A stretch of 64,000 bases of DNA from Acidobacteriota bacterium (GCA_016710075.1 JADJLO010000001.1:434001-498000), one strand, 5' to 3'; positions 46,122 through 56,866 are shown, numbered from the stretch's first letter. A program made the numbers and translations. Notes: generated by a model from the sequence alone, not told the origin.

Positions 46122-47150
46122 TTACTTCATTCTGAAGAGGGCTTCCCATTGTGGAAGCACCGCCGCCCAGTCCCACTGCCGTGACTTAATGTAAGCGTTC
46201 TCTGAAAGTGCGGCTGCGAGTTGAGGATCGTCGAGAAGCCGTCGAATCGCTGATGCCATGGCCTCCGGATCGTCCTTCGGCACGAGCAGGGCATCACCTT
46301 CGTGTTTGAGCAGAAAGGGCAGCCCGCCAACGTTGGTGCTGACGATGCAAAGCCCGCAAGCCATGGCCTCCATTACGCTCACCGGGGCGTTGTCGAAATT
46401 GGTCGTGTTGATGAAAATGTCGGCAGTATTCAAATGATCGGAGATTTTATCTTTTGATACTGAACCGGTGATGACGATGTTCGATGTGACACCCAGTTCG
46501 GCGGCGACTTGACGGAATTGATCGAGGCTGCCGTCATTCTTGTCAGGGCCGATCATGGTCAGTTTGATATCCGGATGATCAGGCTTGATTATCGCAATTA
46601 CGCGAGCTGCGAGCGAAGGGTTATAGATATTGTGAAATGACCGCAGCCAGGCCAGCGACGGAGAAAGAACACTTCGCTTCCTGTACTCATACGCGCCGAG
46701 GTTGATCGGGTTGGGAATCAGTGCGATATCTTTCCGAATGTGTGATAGACGTTCAAGCAGGTATCGCGAAGGAGTCGTGACGACCATCGCGTGATTGAGA
46801 ACCCATCCGACTCTGCCGGGCCATTTCCTGGCGAATTCAGGAAGATTGCCGCCGTGCAGTGAGATCAGAAAAGGTTTTCCCATCATGTAGAGCATCCGGC
46901 AGACCAGCTCAGCCCAACCGAAGGCCAGGCCGCTGTATACCTCAACGTGGGCGATATCGTAGGAATGGCGCCTGCTCCATACGGTTGACGCCATATCGAT
47001 TGTCCGTTCCAGTTTTCCCGGCTTCTCGGAGACCGTAATAACTTTCCATCCGGCCGCGATCAAATGCTCCGCCAGATCCTCGCTGACATGGCGCATGCCG
47101 ATTGCCGATGAGAGAAAATTACCGATGAGTAAAATTGTCGGGTTGCTCAA
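46122..47150 (-). CDS. GT4-family glycosyltransferase
   Basis: 342 residues, GT-B fold. N-terminal LLIGNFLSSAIGMRHVSEDLAEHL and HVEVYSGLAFGWAEL; C-terminal LTMIGPDKNDGSLDQF, DIFINTTNFDNAPVSVMEAMACGLCIVSTNVGGLPFLL with the E-x7-E-type signature. It adds one residue to the repeat unit of the glycan. It lies 7 bp after the polymerase gene's stop and in the same run. Confidence 0.9.
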   Translation of the reverse strand: MSNPTILLIGNFLSSAIGMRHVSEDLAEHLIAAGWKVITVSEKPGKLERTIDMASTVWSRRHSYDIAHVEVYSGLAFGWAELVCRMLYMMGKPFLISLHGGNLPEFARKWPGRVGWVLNHAMVVTTPSRYLLERLSHIRKDIALIPNPINLGAYEYRKRSVLSPSLAWLRSFHNIYNPSLAARVIAIIKPDHPDIKLTMIGPDKNDGSLDQFRQVAAELGVTSNIVITGSVSKDKISDHLNTADIFINTTNFDNAPVSVMEAMACGLCIVSTNVGGLPFLLKHEGDALLVPKDDPEAMASAIRRLLDDPQLAAALSENAYIKSRQWDWAAVLPQWEALFRMK

Positions 47151-47157
47151 TCCCGTA

Positions 47158-48597
47158 TCAATACCTTGCGCCGTAGAGAGGATGTATGTTTTGAGAATCC
47201 CGGTGTTTCTGAGTCTCAGGATCGATCACAGGATCGGGAATCAGCGACAATGCCGATAACCCGAACGCAAATGCCGGAGCTGCGAGTCGCATGGCGATCG
47301 CCATCATGAACAGAAAAGAAAAGCCGACCATGGATGCAACCACTGCCTTACCCGTAGCAGAATTTGCCCGTCTGAGATGCTGAAGAGCGAGGGCGAAGAG
47401 AACCAGGATTGCGCATAGTCCGAAAATGCCGTGTTCGGCAAGCAGCCTTGAGAATTCAGTATGGGCCGCCGACGTATCGAAAAGCTTCATCCTGTAAGTG
47501 CGGGCCTGTCCGGGGCCGACTCCGAAAATCGGGTGTTCTGTAAATGCCTGCAGATCAGCTTCAGCGATGCGATCACGCCCCGAAAGCCTGGTGTTGGTGA
47601 ATCTTTTGCTCAGTGCTCCTGAGGTGAACTGGTCGAGGCGTGGCAGCAGGAAGAAATTGATGGCTAAAACAAGCACCGCAATGCCGGCTATGAGCTGCAG
47701 CAGAATCCTTCTGTCCCTGATCAGGTAGAATGACGCGAAAATGATGCCGCCTGAAGCCATATAAAGGCCGCCGCGTGAGAAAGTCATGGCGCATTGAGCC
47801 GCGAGGAATAGCGTGACCAGAAGCAGGAAAGTCTTGAGTCCAGGCTTGATCGACCGGTCCATTGCGGCAAGAAATGCAGCAAGAGTTCCGAGTCCAAGTG
47901 TGGCAGAGACTTGATTAGGTCCGAAACCGCCGCTGGTAATGATGTTCGAATTGTTCGAAAATCTGAGGGTCTGTGTCGTCAGTATTCCGAGAAGCGTTAC
48001 AGTCGCCAGGCTGATAGCCGGGCCAATCATGGCAATCATCAGTTTTTGAAGATCCGCCCCGGTCATTCTGACGTGTGAAAAGAACCAGACACTGATGGCC
48101 AATGCCAGTGGTCCCGAAAGGTAGAAGCTGATGTCGCCGCGCAGCGTGCTCGAATCAACATTGACCATCGGCAGGACTGCCGACGGCAGCAGCAGGCAAA
48201 AGAAGACAAATGCCAGAATCGGTCCCTGCAATCGACCGTTTTTGATCAATGCGATTCCGAATAGCACTATGATCGTATACTTGCCGAACTCCCAGATCGG
48301 GGAGACCTGCATCATTCGCCACATCACTTCGGCGCTTACTACATAACCTCCAACCATGGCCAGTCGCTCAAACCGCGGATTGATGATCGCCCACCATAAA
48401 CCGAAACAGATAACGATGAACAGGTGAAAAGTCGCCACGGCTTTTGATTGAATCATCAGCCAGGCCAGCGGTATATGCAGCAGGATGAATCCGAGCGTCA
48501 GGAACGCCCTGCCGGTGACAAACTCCCTGAAGCGCCGGCCGGCCAATATTCTGGGATTCATTTCTCCAGCGGCTATATTTCCGGATGGATAACTCAT
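47158..48597 (-). CDS. O-antigen polymerase/ligase (Wzy/WaaL-like) membrane protein
   Basis: About 479 residues with ten or more hydrophobic segments and the large periplasmic loop carrying FTEHPIFGVGPGQARTYRM, followed by HTEFSRLLAEHGIFGLCAILV, which is the Wzy_C/WaaL signature (HNxxL-like site). It would polymerise or ligate lipid-linked oligosaccharide in the periplasm. Start: ATG 48597 overlaps the previous gene's TGA in an ATGA arrangement, better than the upstream in-frame start at 48657, which lies inside that gene. Its presence together with an ABC exporter in the same locus is uncommon. Confidence 0.88.
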   Translation of the reverse strand: MSYPSGNIAAGEMNPRILAGRRFREFVTGRAFLTLGFILLHIPLAWLMIQSKAVATFHLFIVICFGLWWAIINPRFERLAMVGGYVVSAEVMWRMMQVSPIWEFGKYTIIVLFGIALIKNGRLQGPILAFVFFCLLLPSAVLPMVNVDSSTLRGDISFYLSGPLALAISVWFFSHVRMTGADLQKLMIAMIGPAISLATVTLLGILTTQTLRFSNNSNIITSGGFGPNQVSATLGLGTLAAFLAAMDRSIKPGLKTFLLLVTLFLAAQCAMTFSRGGLYMASGGIIFASFYLIRDRRILLQLIAGIAVLVLAINFFLLPRLDQFTSGALSKRFTNTRLSGRDRIAEADLQAFTEHPIFGVGPGQARTYRMKLFDTSAAHTEFSRLLAEHGIFGLCAILVLFALALQHLRRANSATGKAVVASMVGFSFLFMMAIAMRLAAPAFAFGLSALSLIPDPVIDPETQKHRDSQNIHPLYGARY

Positions 48598-49690
48598 CTG
48601 ACTACTTTCTGATAAAGTTCCTGCAAAACATGCGGCAGATGTTGCAGGGAGTGGCAATCTTCCATTTTTTTACAGGACGTTCTGCCTGTCTGAACTCTCA
48701 GATTCCGATTCTCGATCAATTCAGCAAGCTTTGCCGCCATCGCCGCCTCATTTTGTCTATCATAAACGAAACCGCTCTGTCCATGATCAATTATTTCGGG
48801 GATATCGCCGACGGCGGTTGCAACCACCGATAAACCGGAAGCCATGGCTTCAAGCACGACATTGGGCGTGCCTTCCCAGTCGGAAGTGAGAACGAAGATG
48901 TCGGCCTGCTCGTAGACTTCTCGCGGGTCGGAAGCGAGCCCTCGGAATTCGACGAATGGCTGAAGCCCCATGGCCTTGGCCATTGCTTCAAGTGATTCAC
49001 ACAGCTCGCCAATGCCGTAAATCGACACTTTGAACTCAACCGCGGTCAGATTTCTAAGTTTGTCGACGATTCTCAAGAGGCGATCGAATCTTTTTTGTTC
49101 GGTCAGTCTGCCGGCCGAAACTATTTTAACGCCGCCGCCGCCGGCATTGCGCTGCTGAGCAGGGTGGAAGAGATCAGTATCGACCGCATTCGGCAGATAA
49201 AAGATTCGTGATAACGGGACTCCGAGGCCGGCAGCCGTTCTGATTGCCGCTCTTGAATTTGCCGCAAGCAGGCGTGGCATCTTCAGACTCAGATTTCCAA
49301 GCAGTCTGCCGTTTGACCGGACTTCGCTGGTTACATCGTTTCTGATAGCCCCGATTTCACGGGCTCCGATCACTCTTGCGGCGAGAGAGGCGTATAGATT
49401 CGTATAAAAATGCTGACTTTGTATGATGTCTGGTTTTAGCGATTTGAGGATCCTCATTATCTTTGTCAGTCTTGAAGATCGGGATGGGCTCGCTCCGGCA
49501 TGGATGACGGGGATTCCGAGTTCTCTGATCGGCGTTTCCAGTATTCTCCCTGAGTCAGACAGATGAGGCAGGGATCGGCACCTGATTCCTTGAGCGCCTT
49601 GAGAATGTAATAGAGCTGCCTTTCGGCCCCGCCCTGTCCCAGGGTGCCGGCGATGAAAGCCGGGTGTAATCCCGACAGGCTGACTGTCAT
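48594..49690 (-). CDS. GT4-family glycosyltransferase, one frameshift
   Basis: Begins MTVSLSGLHPAFIAGTLGQGGAERQLYYIL at 49690 (ATGA overlap with the upstream GT4) and, after a frame change near 49545 where TGGGAAAC has lost a G (as read on the minus strand), continues ETPIRELGIPVIHAGASPSR to 48594. The donor domain has IVSAGRLTEQKRFDRLLRI and FVLTSDWEGTPNVVLEAMASGLSVVATAVGDIPEII. Corrected length 365 residues, normal for GT4. The open frame upstream of 49690 in the second frame is a shadow. Confidence 0.88.
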
Positions 49691-50832
49691 GCCGCCTCTC
49701 GCAGCAACTGTCCGATACGGTTGCGCCAGCTCTCGAGCGAATATTGACGGGCTGTTTTGAATGCCTGCCGGGACATCGGTAAATAGGTTGTTTCGTTTGA
49801 AAGGATTTCACCGATGGCCCGGGCAAGGGTTTCCGGTGTCGGGTTGTCCACGATCACCCCGCATCCATTGCCGATCAATTGTGGAAGTACGGAGACGGCA
49901 GTGGTGATGACGGGAAGCCCGCAGGCCAGTGCCTCGAGAACCGCTTTGGGGAATCCATCGGATTTTGTCGGGTAACAGAAGAGATCGGCTTTTTTCAGCA
50001 GCTCAAGGACTCTTTCGTGATCGAGCTTTCCGTGGAACGTCACGCATCCGGTGAGATCAAGCTCGACGGTCCTGCTTTTCAGTTCTTCAACGGCGTCGCC
50101 ATCGCCGATCAGATCAAGGCTGATTCCCGGGAATTTTTCGATAAGCAGCGGCATGCTTTCAATGAGAAGATCCGTGCCTTTGAATTTTTCCTGCCGGCAG
50201 ACGTTGATCAGTCGCGGTGAAACCGTCCCAGGAGCGTGGCGATCGAATTGACAATTTTGAAGTTCCTCTTCGGTGAGGCTGGTGGAGTAGATCCATTGAA
50301 TCCGGGGATTGCGTTTTGACGGCGGCTCGGAGGAGCCGCCTGTCGCGAGCATGACGTTCCGGCCTCCGGCATATCTCTCCATGAACCATCTCCAGAACCT
50401 TTCGGCGGCGGTTCTCTGAAATTCCCAGTTGCCGCAATGCCTGACCAGTAGTTGTTTGCGAAAGAGTATCGCAAGGATCATTCCAAAGGTTCCAATGTCG
50501 CCGGGAATCGGCGAATGGATGACATCGGCCCTGGCGGCTTCCAGGACAAGGCGCCAGGAGTTTCTCAGCATCCACCAGCACATCCCGATCTTGCGCGCGA
50601 TACCTTTGCCCGCTGGAGCAGTGAGCGGCGATATTGTCAGATTGTGGCCATGCAGCGGTATTTCTCCGGTTCGGTTTGCCGCAATATGAATGGGAACGAG
50701 GACGGTCGTCGAATCGAAGATCTCAGAGAGGGCATTCATCTGAAAGGGAAATCCGCCGTCAGTGGCATATCCACTCGGTGAACCGGGCGATCGCCAACAG
50801 GGTTTGTGCGAGTAAACCGCAAGTCTTGTCAT
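49687..50832 (-). CDS. GT4-family glycosyltransferase
   Basis: 381 residues. Rossmann donor domain with INVCRQEKFKGTDLLIESMPLLIEKFPGISLDLIGDGDAVEEL and FCYPTKSDGFPKAVLEALACGLPVITTAVSVLPQLI. N-terminal half with HSPIPGDIGTFGMILAILFRK. Both ends overlap neighbouring genes by 4 bp (ATGA), showing tight translational coupling. It acts in assembly of the repeat unit; sugar specificity is unknown. Confidence 0.9.
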   Translation of the reverse strand: MTRLAVYSHKPCWRSPGSPSGYATDGGFPFQMNALSEIFDSTTVLVPIHIAANRTGEIPLHGHNLTISPLTAPAGKGIARKIGMCWWMLRNSWRLVLEAARADVIHSPIPGDIGTFGMILAILFRKQLLVRHCGNWEFQRTAAERFWRWFMERYAGGRNVMLATGGSSEPPSKRNPRIQWIYSTSLTEEELQNCQFDRHAPGTVSPRLINVCRQEKFKGTDLLIESMPLLIEKFPGISLDLIGDGDAVEELKSRTVELDLTGCVTFHGKLDHERVLELLKKADLFCYPTKSDGFPKAVLEALACGLPVITTAVSVLPQLIGNGCGVIVDNPTPETLARAIGEILSNETTYLPMSRQAFKTARQYSLESWRNRIGQLLREAA

Positions 50833-51797
50833 TTGGAATTTCGGCCGTTAAAAGCCCGTCCGGCGGCGATCGAGATAAATCCTTCGATTCTTCCGATCAA
50901 TTCCTGAAAATCCGACCATCTGCGCCGGCGAACGGCGGAACTCGTCACCCTTATCAACTCGAACAACTGAAATCTCCAGAAGCGCACCTTGTGCTTCAAG
51001 GTGAGCGGCCGGACGATATCCTGAAAAACGTAATAATAGTTGACCACCGATTTATATCCGATTTTGCGGCGCTGCGGGCGGCCGCCGGGGGCATGCAGGT
51101 GCAGGCACCGCGCGTCTCCGCATTGCAGCAATCTCCACTTCCTGCCGGCACGCAGTGAGAAATGGCAGTCTTCGAGCATGCCGTAGTCGCGAAAAAAGGG
51201 ATCGAAGCTCAGGCCCGAATCGAAGACCTCACGTCGCCAGACGGCGCAGGAGGTGGTCATGAAATCAACTTCCCGAAGGCCTGAAAACGGAGGCTGCAAG
51301 TTGACGTTTATCGGATAGCCGCTTTTGTAGTCGTAACGGCCGGGTTCATAGGTCGAAAAGAATTTCAGCCTCCGGTACCATTTCCATCGCAGGACGTTGG
51401 GATCAAACTGCTGGTTTGTCCGGTAACCTACGATCCCGCCGATCTTTTTTTCAGGATCTTCAGTGAATGCTCGTTCGATCTTTTCGAGGAAATCGGTATC
51501 CAGGCGGATGTCGTCATCGATCAGTGCAATGAGCGGGGAGCCCGCATTTCCGATCCCGACATTTCTCTGTATTGCAGTTCCTCCTCCGTGACGTATGTAC
51601 CGGCAGGGAAAGGGAAGTCGCGGAATGAGAGGTCTGACAATCTCTTCAGTCTCGTTCTCACCCTCGGGCGCGCCGTCGACCAGGATGACCTCCACCGGCA
51701 GCCGTGTTTGTTTGCTGAAATTATCGAGCAGTTCGGCAGTCTCTTTCGGGCGCCGAAAGGTTGGCGTGACGATGGTTATTTCGCTGCGCTCGCTCAT
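50829..51797 (-). CDS. GT2-family glycosyltransferase
   Basis: 322 residues, GT-A fold: ITIVTPTFRRPKETAELLDNF, VEVILVDGAPEGENE, NAGSPLIALIDDDIRLDTDFL with the DDD metal motif, and the acceptor-side DFMTTSCAVWRREVFDSGL and DYGMLEDCHFSLRAG (ED base). It is probably an inverting transferase using a nucleotide sugar. Its start lies inside the end of the FkbM-like gene (77-bp overlap as sequenced). Confidence 0.9.
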   Translation of the reverse strand: MSERSEITIVTPTFRRPKETAELLDNFSKQTRLPVEVILVDGAPEGENETEEIVRPLIPRLPFPCRYIRHGGGTAIQRNVGIGNAGSPLIALIDDDIRLDTDFLEKIERAFTEDPEKKIGGIVGYRTNQQFDPNVLRWKWYRRLKFFSTYEPGRYDYKSGYPINVNLQPPFSGLREVDFMTTSCAVWRREVFDSGLSFDPFFRDYGMLEDCHFSLRAGRKWRLLQCGDARCLHLHAPGGRPQRRKIGYKSVVNYYYVFQDIVRPLTLKHKVRFWRFQLFELIRVTSSAVRRRRWSDFQELIGRIEGFISIAAGRAFNGRNSK

Positions 51798-52557
51798 CCG
51801 TGTGTTTTGTAGCCAGAAGATGGTTGGGATACGGCCTTCTGTCGAAGGGGGCTCTGATCGTTTTGAGCGTGTAACCGTGATTGCGCAGTATCGATGAGAT
51901 CTCCTGATCGATCTCCTGCGAATGGACTTCGATCAATAGTTTCGGGGCATGTGGGCTTGCCAGAAGCCGGTCTGCCCCTTTAACCGCCATGACTTCAGCT
52001 CCCTCGATATCCATCTTGATCAGATCAGGCGCCGGGTTACCGGCGACGAATTCGTCTATCGTCGTGACCATCACTTTGATCGACCGGCTCCTGCGATCAC
52101 GAATGAGCGAGGGCGTGTAGGGATCCTCGTCGCCTCCGATGAAGAACTCCATCTCTCCGGCTGAGTCCGAAACCGCCATCCGGACCAGTTCGAAATTTGT
52201 CATCCGGTTCTCGTTCATGAGGGCATTGATCCGGTCGCCATTGGCTGGAAGCGGTTCAAACGAGAAAACCCTGCCCGTGGGGCCGGTGCACTGTGCGCCG
52301 AGAAGGCTTAAATAACCGTTGTTGGCACCGATGTCGTAAAGGACATCGCCGGGATCGAGCAGATCGCGGATGAGGTATTGCACATGAAGCTCATATATTC
52401 CCATCCGGCAGACGAGCTCTTTGCCGCGAAAGAATCTGCCTTTGAGCGGCCCCAGGACGATTCGAGCCTCTCCCGCAATCCTCCTGGCAATAGCCCTCAC
52501 TGGGCGCCTCAAAGGGCCATACCAGGCTCTATAAATCATCATATCAAGTCGTGACAT
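51721..52557 (-). CDS. FkbM-family methyltransferase
   Basis: 278 residues. FkbM motifs: DVLYDIGANNGYLSLLGAQ (SAM site), VFSFEPLPANGDRINALM, LIKMDIEGAEVMAVKGADRLL, LLIEVHS. These O-methylate sugars or glycans. The last 25 residues (HTDERAQRNNHRHANLS) overlap the GT2 start. If the A4 run before ACACGG were A5, the gene would end in TGA overlapping GT2's ATG, matching the ATGA pattern of the next two junctions, so this tail is probably an indel artefact. Confidence 0.88.
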   Translation of the reverse strand: MSRLDMMIYRAWYGPLRRPVRAIARRIAGEARIVLGPLKGRFFRGKELVCRMGIYELHVQYLIRDLLDPGDVLYDIGANNGYLSLLGAQCTGPTGRVFSFEPLPANGDRINALMNENRMTNFELVRMAVSDSAGEMEFFIGGDEDPYTPSLIRDRRSRSIKVMVTTIDEFVAGNPAPDLIKMDIEGAEVMAVKGADRLLASPHAPKLLIEVHSQEIDQEISSILRNHGYTLKTIRAPFDRRPYPNHLLATKHTDERAQRNNHRHANLSAPERDCRTAR

Positions 52558-52587
52558 GGCGGTTTTCTCTGTTCAGGAATACTTATT

Positions 52588-52600
52588 TGCGTAACATCAG
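52588..52600. repeat. Copy of the CTGATGTTACGCA motif
   Basis: TGCGTAACATCAG, the reverse complement of the core at 14126 and 25825, lies in the 51-bp gap upstream of fkbM and is not repeated nearby. It suggests a dispersed short repeat family or a shared binding site. Confidence 0.5.
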
Positions 52601-52608
52601 CCGACAAT

Positions 52609-54029
52609 TTACTTCTTCGCGCATGCCATTTGATAGAGGGCTTGTGCGACCCGGCTACTGGATCGACCATCGAGTCTTTCGCCGAAGAACTTTCTGATCA
52701 GGGCTCTGCGCTTCTCGGAAAGCTCGGAAGGATTGCGCAGGTTGTTGACGATCTTCTGTCGCAGTTCGTCTTCCGAATAGGCCATATCAATGGCTCCGCT
52801 TTCGACAATTGGACGGTAATGTTCGAAATTGTAATACCTTGTGTAATCGAACTCTCTTGTCGGGTCGAGAGGGGGCGGGGGGAAACCAACGTTGATCACG
52901 GGCTTATCCAGCATGCACAACTCAAGAAAGATGGTCGATGCGATGTTGATTCCGACATCGGCGTGTCTGAGCGAGTTGGTCAATAGCCAGGTGTCCTCCA
53001 ATGTCGGAGTGAGCCATCTCTGTTCCCAAGGGATGTGCGGGATATGGATGTCCTTGCGGCGGGACTTGAGATCGTCGAAATCTCCCTGAGGTCCTTTGGG
53101 AAGGATTCTGACAACGAGTTGAGGCGGGCCCAAATCCGTCATACCGGCCAGCATGTCGGCGATCTTCTCCACTATCCATGGCTCTCCGATCACGTGATTG
53201 GCCATCGCGGTGCTGTAAAGCACGATCGGCCTGCCCGGATCCAGGCCCATTCGCAAGCAGTATTCCTCTCTCGTCCAGAAAAACTCGGGTCTGAAATGGA
53301 AATCGAACTGGGGTGTGCCGGTGACGAAGATCTGCTCGGGCTTCAGCTTGCCATAGATTTCCAGCAGCCCCGGCGGAGGTTTTCATCCCAGACGACATAG
53401 AAATCGTATTCCGGGAATATCCGCCCCTGTGAAGTCAGGTTGTCCCACGAGAATACGAATGTCGAAGTTGGGATGCCGAGTTCATACGCTGCATGAACTG
53501 CCGGGAACGCGACATTGCTGTGTACCTGGGAAGCATTGAAGACAAGATCAGGCTTGAGCTCTCTGAACAAATTGATGAACTCATCGGTATTTCGCAGCCA
53601 CTGGCTGGCTTTGATCTCGATCCCCGAAAGAAGTTCGAGTCCGGCTCTACCGGCGAAAGGATAGCAAAGAAGTTTTTTTGTCGTTCTCTTCAGCCAGCCT
53701 TTCCAGGTATCGGCCTCCTGATCGCGCCATTCCCATCTGACCTGGGCTCCGCTCGACCACAGCCACCGGCCATGAGCCAGATCCAGCACTTCTCGAATGA
53801 AGCGGACTATCCACGAATCCTCGTTCTCATTGAGCGGGATGATCTGTTCGAATTTTAGCGTCAGGTATTTCCAGATCTCGTCGTTGGGGACAATCGATAG
53901 CAGATGCAGATCGGCTTCTTTCGAAAGCTCGTCGAGAGCGCCGGAGTATACGAAATTACGAATCGCTTCACCGCGGGGCAGAATGGCAACTATTCGTGGG
54001 CGTTTTTTCTGAACTGTCATTACTGTCAT
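52609..54029 (-). CDS. Glycan transferase, second paralogue, frameshifted
   Basis: Starts MTVMTVQKKRPRIVAILPRG at 54029, in frame with the preceding paralogue without an intervening stop. A frame change near 53372, where CGGGGGC has lost a G, moves the reading to LLEIYGKLKPEQIF...; corrected length is about 473 residues. Motifs shared with the first copy: FSWDNLTSQGRI (WDN), VTGTPQFDFHF (TG.PQFD), and DVGINIASTIFLELCMLDKPVINVGF (the donor-site S-T-E strand). These recall GT-B enzymes near UDP-sugar epimerases and CDP-glycerol glycerophosphotransferases, but the reaction is unknown. It belongs to the polysaccharide run. Confidence 0.8.
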
Positions 54030-55502
54030 TCTTTTTTCATCTGGCTGGTTCAATTCGTTTGTAACGAATGCTTGTTCTTCCTCTTCTTCTTCTTCTCCAC
54101 GAAATTCGAGGATGGCATCGACCATTCTTTCGCCGCAGCGTCCATCGAGGAAGCCACAGACCATCTCGGCCATCCTGCGACGTTCTTCACGGTGGAGTCC
54201 CGGGTTGAGGAGATATGCCTTCACGGCTTCGACCATCTCTGCATCATCGTTGACCAGCAGCATGCCGCCTGAGTCGACTACGGGTTTGAAATGGGTCCAG
54301 GTATGGTTTATTTCCTTGACCAGCCTTTGTCGTGACTGACCCGGCTCAGGATCATAGTCGAGGTTGATGATGGGCTTGTCGAAAATAGCAGCGTCTATTG
54401 CAGCGGTTGATGAGAGGTTGACCAGCAGCGCGCAGTGTCTGAATGTATTGACCCAGTCGTGGATGTTTTGTTCGGTCTGAGCCCTGGTTGGGACGCTCAG
54501 CCCGCCCTGTCCGTTGTCCTGGATGATGATGCGCGGCCCGAGCTGTTTGAAGATGCCGGCGTCAAGCCCTTTGTCATGCAATGGATGCGGTCGAATCAGA
54601 AGCTGTACGTCGCCAAGCTCGCCTTCGGCAACGCGTTTTGCAAGATAGTAGATGCTGGCCTCTTCCAGGAAAAGGTTTGGCGAACCGAGAGCATAAAGAA
54701 TGAACGGTTTATCCGGTGAGAGTTGGTTCCGAGCGCAGAAATCCTCTCTTGATTCATAAAACCGCTGTTGAAAGAAGACGTCGAATTGAGGGGCCCCGGT
54801 GATATAGACGGGAACGTCGCGAGATTCCTTGAAGAAATGATGATGTCCTGCTTCTATGATCTCGGACCAGACGAGATAACCATCGTACTTGTATACCATT
54901 CGGTTCTTTGTCGATGGATTGTCCCATGAAGTGATGAAGGCCAGCGTCGGAATGTTGAGCTTCCTTGCCTCGGCTGCGACAGCAGGTTCTTCGAAGCGAA
55001 AGCTGCCGGTCGAGAGCACCACATCCGGCGGGTTTGATTCGAGCCGAAGCTTGCTTTCAGGGCTGCGGGGGTAGGTCAGCAGGAACTCCTCGAGCCAGTC
55101 TTCAAGAACCTGTTCCATCCTCAGCGCCGCAAGTATCCGCGCGGGAGCATAGAGTGTGCGGATGTGAAACCGCGTATTGCGGTCTCGGATCTCCTTGATC
55201 ATACCCATCCGGCTGGGCGGTTTTAGCCGGTAATCCCAGACATATTCATTAAGCCGTCTCAGGTAAGTGTACGGAAACTGCTTGAACGGCTTGACCGCCG
55301 GGAATGAATCCACCGTCATCTCAGATGACAGCGCTTGCTGGTCGATATGCAGATTCTTCGCCGAAGTCGTCCAGAGATCGGCTTTGACCCGTGCCTTAAG
55401 CGCTTCCAGAAAACTGGAGTAAAGAAATATCCTCTCGGTCAGCAGCGATGATGAAAGCACCACCGCTTTGACCGGATCATTTAATGTTTCAGTTGATTCC
55501 AT
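54030..55502 (-). CDS. Glycan transferase, first paralogue, no stop codon before the second
   Basis: The likely start is ATG 55502 (MESTETLNDPVKAVVLSSSLL); the frame could reach 55565 inside the Wzt gene. Core motifs match the second copy: FITSWDNPSTKNRM, YITGAPQFDVFF, VQLLIRPHP, NLSSTAAIDAAIFDKPIINLDYD. The domain ends FLDGRCGERMVDAILEFRG, followed by an acidic run (EEEEEEEQA) and a degraded 18-bp-unit repeat (TNELNQPDEK), then reads straight into the second copy. About 491 residues. The two copies are either one fused protein or neighbouring genes whose separating stop was lost. No good ribosome site precedes either start. Confidence 0.8.
54031..54096. repeat. Glu-codon run and degraded dispersed repeat at the paralogue junction
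   Basis: On the minus strand a GAAGAAGAAGAAGAGGAAGA tract (54075-54096) is followed by GTTACAAACGAATTGAACC and AGCCAGATGAAAAAAG, a diverged match to the ACGAAATAAACGAACCAGACGAAAA form found at 22940. The repeat is translated in frame between the two paralogous domains. Confidence 0.5.
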
Positions 55503-55543
55503 GATTGTTGTGGTGTCGATTGATGCGCCCGCCTTTGAAAAAA

Positions 55544-56822
55544 TCACCTGTGGCTGAAGCTCCATTCGTGCTTCAACAGTGCCGCTCCGTGCTTATGCTT
55601 GACGGGAGCGAATCCGGTCCCGAAATAATCCGAGGTCGTGACCAGGATTTCGGCTGCCCTTGGCACGGCGTCCGATTTCGCTCCGCGATATGTGGTGATC
55701 AGATCGAAGAAGTAGGTTTCATCAGCCAGCGAAACGGTCGGAATATGGCAATTCAATGTGCCGCTTCCGGGAATGTTTACTGACGGCCACATCGGGCTGA
55801 AGCGGGTTGAGAAAGTGACAATCGGATGTCCGAGCACGTCGGTGACACGTAAATCCAGAATCAAAGCATCCGTATCCAGTTGCTGAAGTTTGCTGTTGTA
55901 TTCGATCGAGATGGTGATCTCATCGCCGGATTGAATGCTTTGAACCGGGGCGCCTTCTGCGTTGTAGATATTGATCGATTCCATTCGGATGACTCCGTCG
56001 CCGGACCGGTCCCTGCGGTTGCGGAGATCGCCATTCTGGGTCATGGGCTGACTGACATAGAGCCTGATGGCATCATCGGTGGGGCCGATGAATTTAAGCT
56101 GCCCCTGTTCGAGATAAACCGACTTCTGCGCGAGGCCTGCAATGGAAGTCATGTCGTGGCTGACGAATATCACCGTCCTGCCGTCACTGCCGACTTCCTG
56201 CATTTTTCCGAGGCACTTGCGACGGAAAGCCGCATCGCCGACGGCGAGCACCTCGTCGACCAGCAGAATCTCGGTTTCGAGGTGGGCCGCCACAGCAAAG
56301 GCCAGTCTCAGATACATTCCGCTTGAATATCTTTTAACCGGTGTGTCGATGAACTTTTCGACCTCTGCGAAGGCGACGATCTCATCGAATTTCCTCTCTA
56401 TCTCGGAACGACTCATGCCGAGAATGGCGCCGTTGAGATAGATATTCTCCCGGCCGGTCAGTTCCTGGTGAAATCCAGTTCCCCACTTCAAGGAGCGATC
56501 CGACCCGACCTCGTATTTCAGCCACACCGGAAGATGGCTCGGTTATTCGTGACAGCACTTTGAGCAGAGTGCTTTTACCTGCGCCGTTTCGCCCAATGAG
56601 GCCGAGCACTTCGCCGCGTTTGACCTCGAAGCTGATATCTTTCAAGGCCCAGATGATCTCGGATTCACTACCCTTGCCGTCCTCGGATCTTGCCGGTCTT
56701 CTGAAAGGATTTGACGCGAACTCGACCAGAGTCTCCCGCAATGTGCGGTATCTTCCTCGCGGCCTGAAGCCGATTCGATAACGCTTGCTGATTTTGTCTG
56801 CGCTGATGGCAATTTCGGGCAT
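55544..56822 (-). CDS. Polysaccharide ABC transporter ATPase with C-terminal carbohydrate-binding domain, one frameshift
   Basis: Wzt-like. Walker A GRNGAGKST, signature YSSGMYLRLAFAVA, Walker B ILLVDEVLAVGD, H-loop SHD; the C-terminal 170 residues (VRMESINIYNAEGAPVQSIQSGDEITISIEYN onward) are the beta-sandwich that in Wzt reads the non-reducing end of the glycan. The frame breaks at 56481-56484, where one extra G turns EVGTGF into EVGNW; corrected length is about 425 residues. Its permease partner is at the right window edge, about seven genes away. It exports a finished polysaccharide across the inner membrane with that permease. Confidence 0.92.
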
Positions 56823-56866
56823 TTAATTGATAACTTAGCTATGGTTATTATGAACGAGTTGAAAGT

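Noticed and set aside
52609..53256. A separate short gene starting MRMGLDPGRPIVL
   Set aside because: It is the C-terminal part of the second glycan-transferase paralogue, cut off by a one-base change near 53372.
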